DNA of 6,833 bases. Source: CAYPCH01 sp964409165. GTDB lineage: Bacteria > Bacillota > Clostridia > Acetivibrionales > Acetivibrionaceae. Positions 4,835 through 6,833 of this stretch are shown in pieces; position 1 is the first letter of the stretch, and the number at the start of each line of letters is the position of its first letter. Below the pieces are notes generated by a model that saw only the letters and a program-made list of their open reading frames with translations, was not told where the DNA came from and did not search any database. The translations under genes and the position numbers were made by a program. Location of the stretch: positions 1 to 6,833 of the forward strand of contig CAYPCH010000148.1 in NCBI GenBank assembly GCA_964409165.1, written 5' to 3'.

Positions 4835-6751
4835 TTGAAAAAACTGAACAGATTTATTTCTGGAATTGCAGTATTTATTTTAAGTATATCATTAATGGCG
4901 TCGTGCAGTAATAATGAGGTTGAAACAAAAAAAAATCCACCAATAGAAACAAAAGAAGTCAGTATAATTGAAGGAATCCATTTGAACCCTGACCTTTCGG
5001 TGGATGAAAAAGTAAATAAGCTAATTGAACTAATGACACTCGAAGAAAAAGTTGGGCAGATGGTTCAAACCGACAGGAGTACAGTAAGGCCGGATGATGT
5101 GAAAAAGTATTTCCTTGGGTCTCTTTTTAGCGGTGGTGGTTCATCACCGGGAAGGAATAACCTGAAGGATTGGATAAAAATGTGTGAAGATTTTCAGAAA
5201 GCCGCGATGTCCACAAGGCTTGGAATTCCAATAATATATGGGATAGATGCAGTTCACGGACACAATACGGTGCATGGTGCTGTTGTATTTCCTCATAATA
5301 TTGGGCTGGGAGCTACCGGAAACTCCGAGCTGATGGCTGGTATAGGCAGAGTTACAGCGGCTGAGATGATTGCAACCGGTGTAAACTGGAATTTTGCTCC
5401 ATGCGTTGCAATCTCGCGAGATGAGAGATGGGGAAGGACATATGAATGCTATAGTGAAAACCCTGAACTTGTAACACAGCTTTCTGTTCCTTATATAAAA
5501 GCCATGCAGGATTATGGAATTTCAGCATGTGCCAAACATTATTTGGCTGACGGAGCAACCTTGTGGGGAACGGGAGATAATGGACATGATATAGATCAGG
5601 GAGATGCCCGGATATCTGAAGAAGAGTTAAGAAAGATCCATTTACCTGCTTATCAGGAAGCTGTAAAAGCAGGAGTTAAAACTGTGATGATTTCATTTAG
5701 CAGTTGGAATGGTGTTAAGAATCATGAAAACAGTTACCTTATTAATAATGTACTGAAAGATGAGCTTGGATTCGATGGATTTGTGGTTTCGGACTATGAA
5801 GCCATTAAACAGTTGAGTGGCAGTAGCTTTTATGAACAGTTGGTGGATTCCGTAAATGCCGGGGTTGATATGTTCATGGAACCTAGCCAATGGAAGACAG
5901 TTATTAGCTCTTTGAAAGAGGCCGCGGAAAAAGGAGATATTAAAGAGGAGAGGCTTAATGATGCAGTATCTAGAATTTTGAGAGTTAAATTTGAGACCGG
6001 CTTATTCGAAAACCCAACCGGAGACCGTAAACTTGCAGTGGAACAGCTTGGACAGGAGGAGAACCGAGAGGTTGCAAGACAGGCTGTTAGGGAATCCTTG
6101 GTGCTTCTTAAAAACAAGAACAATGTACTTCCGCTAAAAAAAGAAGCAAAGGTGTTTGTTACAGGACCGGCGGCAGATGATGTAGGGATTCAATGTGGTG
6201 GCTGGACTATAAGCTGGCAGGGGGGAACAGACAGGGAAAGCAGGTATGGAAAGAGATGGACTACAGGAACTACAATTCTTGAAGGGTTTAAAAGAATAGC
6301 CGAAAAAAGCGGAGGAACAGTTTTAACAGATCCGAAAGAGGCAGTAAATGCTGATGTTGCAGTTGTTGTTATAGGTGAGAAGCCGTATTCCGAATACGAA
6401 GGAGATGACAGAAGCCTTGACCTGTATTCCGGTGTTGCATTAAGCGGAAACCGGGAAGCTTTGGAACAGGTAAAAGAGTTGGGTATTCCTGTTGTAGTGG
6501 TTCTAGTATCTGGAAGACCCAGAATAGTGACTGATGAGATTCAGAGCTGGGATGCCTTTGTAGCTGCATGGATTCTGGGAACTGAAGGGGATCAGGTCGC
6601 AGATGTTCTTTACGGAGATTATAACTTTAAAGGCAAGCTGCCAATTACCTGGCCTGCAAGTGTTGATCAGATACCTGTAAACTATGGTGACGACAATAAT
6701 AAGGATATTCTGTTTCCGTATGGGTTCGGTCTTGAAACAAGGGGTGAGTGA
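4835..6751 (+). CDS. Lipoprotein GH3 beta-glucosidase / exo-beta-glucanase
   Basis: Retaining glycoside hydrolase of 638 residues in family GH3, close in layout to barley exo-glucanase ExoI and its bacterial relatives. It is expected to release glucose from the non-reducing ends of beta-glucans or cellooligosaccharides. A positively charged start, a hydrophobic stretch (7-22) and a lipobox MAS-Cys24 predict export and anchoring on the outer face of the membrane. Domain 1, a barrel at about 55-390, shows GIDAVHG (136-142, Asp138), ERWGRTYE (197-204), KH (234-235), a GTGDNG loop (245-250) and the nucleophile Asp320 in VVSDY. Domain 2 (about 415-635) carries CGGWTISWQGG (454-464), with Trp457 and Trp461, and the likely acid/base Glu520 in PYSEYEGDD. 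The C-terminus, FPYGFGLE, is the usual end, so the protein is complete, with no extra fibronectin-like domain. The Tyr after the nucleophile replaces the usual Trp. Exact substrate preference cannot be decided. Confidence 0.94.
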   Translation: MKKLNRFISGIAVFILSISLMASCSNNEVETKKNPPIETKEVSIIEGIHLNPDLSVDEKVNKLIELMTLEEKVGQMVQTDRSTVRPDDVKKYFLGSLFSGGGSSPGRNNLKDWIKMCEDFQKAAMSTRLGIPIIYGIDAVHGHNTVHGAVVFPHNIGLGATGNSELMAGIGRVTAAEMIATGVNWNFAPCVAISRDERWGRTYECYSENPELVTQLSVPYIKAMQDYGISACAKHYLADGATLWGTGDNGHDIDQGDARISEEELRKIHLPAYQEAVKAGVKTVMISFSSWNGVKNHENSYLINNVLKDELGFDGFVVSDYEAIKQLSGSSFYEQLVDSVNAGVDMFMEPSQWKTVISSLKEAAEKGDIKEERLNDAVSRILRVKFETGLFENPTGDRKLAVEQLGQEENREVARQAVRESLVLLKNKNNVLPLKKEAKVFVTGPAADDVGIQCGGWTISWQGGTDRESRYGKRWTTGTTILEGFKRIAEKSGGTVLTDPKEAVNADVAVVVIGEKPYSEYEGDDRSLDLYSGVALSGNREALEQVKELGIPVVVVLVSGRPRIVTDEIQSWDAFVAAWILGTEGDQVADVLYGDYNFKGKLPITWPASVDQIPVNYGDDNNKDILFPYGFGLETRGE

Positions 6752-6833
6752 AGTAACTGAAAAGAGCATTTGTAAAAGTTAATATTATGATGCTGTTTTG
6801 TACATAAAAAGACTCAACCAGTGCATAAATACT
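6752..6833. other. Downstream spacer without a recognisable gene
   Basis: These 82 bases follow the GH3 stop. A five-base inverted repeat (AGCAT 6765-6769, ATGCT 6790-6794) followed by GTTTTGT could be a very weak terminator, but the 20-base loop makes this unconvincing. No start of a following gene is visible before the window ends. Confidence 0.5.

Noticed and set aside
6503..6769. Minus-strand frame across the end of the GH3 gene.
   Set aside because: It lies almost wholly antisense to a conserved catalytic domain and has no recognisable motif.
515..6803. TTTTGTACATA occurs at 515-525 and again just downstream of the GH3 gene, in two spacers.
   Set aside because: Only 11 bases with no shared flanks; chance is a sufficient explanation.

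Overview
The window looks like a chromosomal segment of a low-GC Gram-positive bacterium, most likely an anaerobic, plant-polymer-degrading clostridium of the Acetivibrio/Ruminiclostridium kind. That is inferred from the AT-rich spacers, the strong GGAGG-type ribosome binding sites, a TTG start, an adenine deaminase of the Bacillus/Clostridium type, a HepT-like prenyl synthase next to a YtpB-like (DUF2600) protein, and a surface lipoprotein beta-glucosidase. No organism-specific marker is present, so the genus is a guess.

Layout. Positions 64-408 (+) encode a small cysteine-cluster protein of the YkgJ type. After a spacer with a long imperfect inverted repeat comes a trans-prenyl diphosphate synthase of the long-chain HepT type (570-1571, +). 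It meets tail to tail, with 12 bases between the stop codons, a YtpB-like class IB large-terpene synthase (1584-2660, -). Upstream of that gene, on the same strand, is adenine deaminase (2785-4506, -). A 328-base divergent spacer with several small inverted repeats and promoter-like sequences separates it from a lipoprotein GH3 beta-glucosidase (4835-6751, +). The last 82 bases hold no recognisable gene.

How the genes fit together. The synthase and the YtpB-like protein are the one functional pairing I can argue for. In Bacillus subtilis, HepS/HepT makes C35 heptaprenyl diphosphate, and YtpB turns it into tetraprenyl-beta-curcumene. Here the two enzyme types are adjacent, which suggests a small terpene locus in an anaerobe. 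No HepS partner and no squalene-hopene-type cyclase lies in the window. Adenine deaminase (purine salvage) and the GH3 enzyme (glucan/cellooligosaccharide breakdown) look like ordinary housekeeping and catabolic neighbours with their own expression signals. There is no sign of a mobile element, CRISPR array, tRNA or rRNA, and I do not see a clearly new system beyond the terpene pairing.
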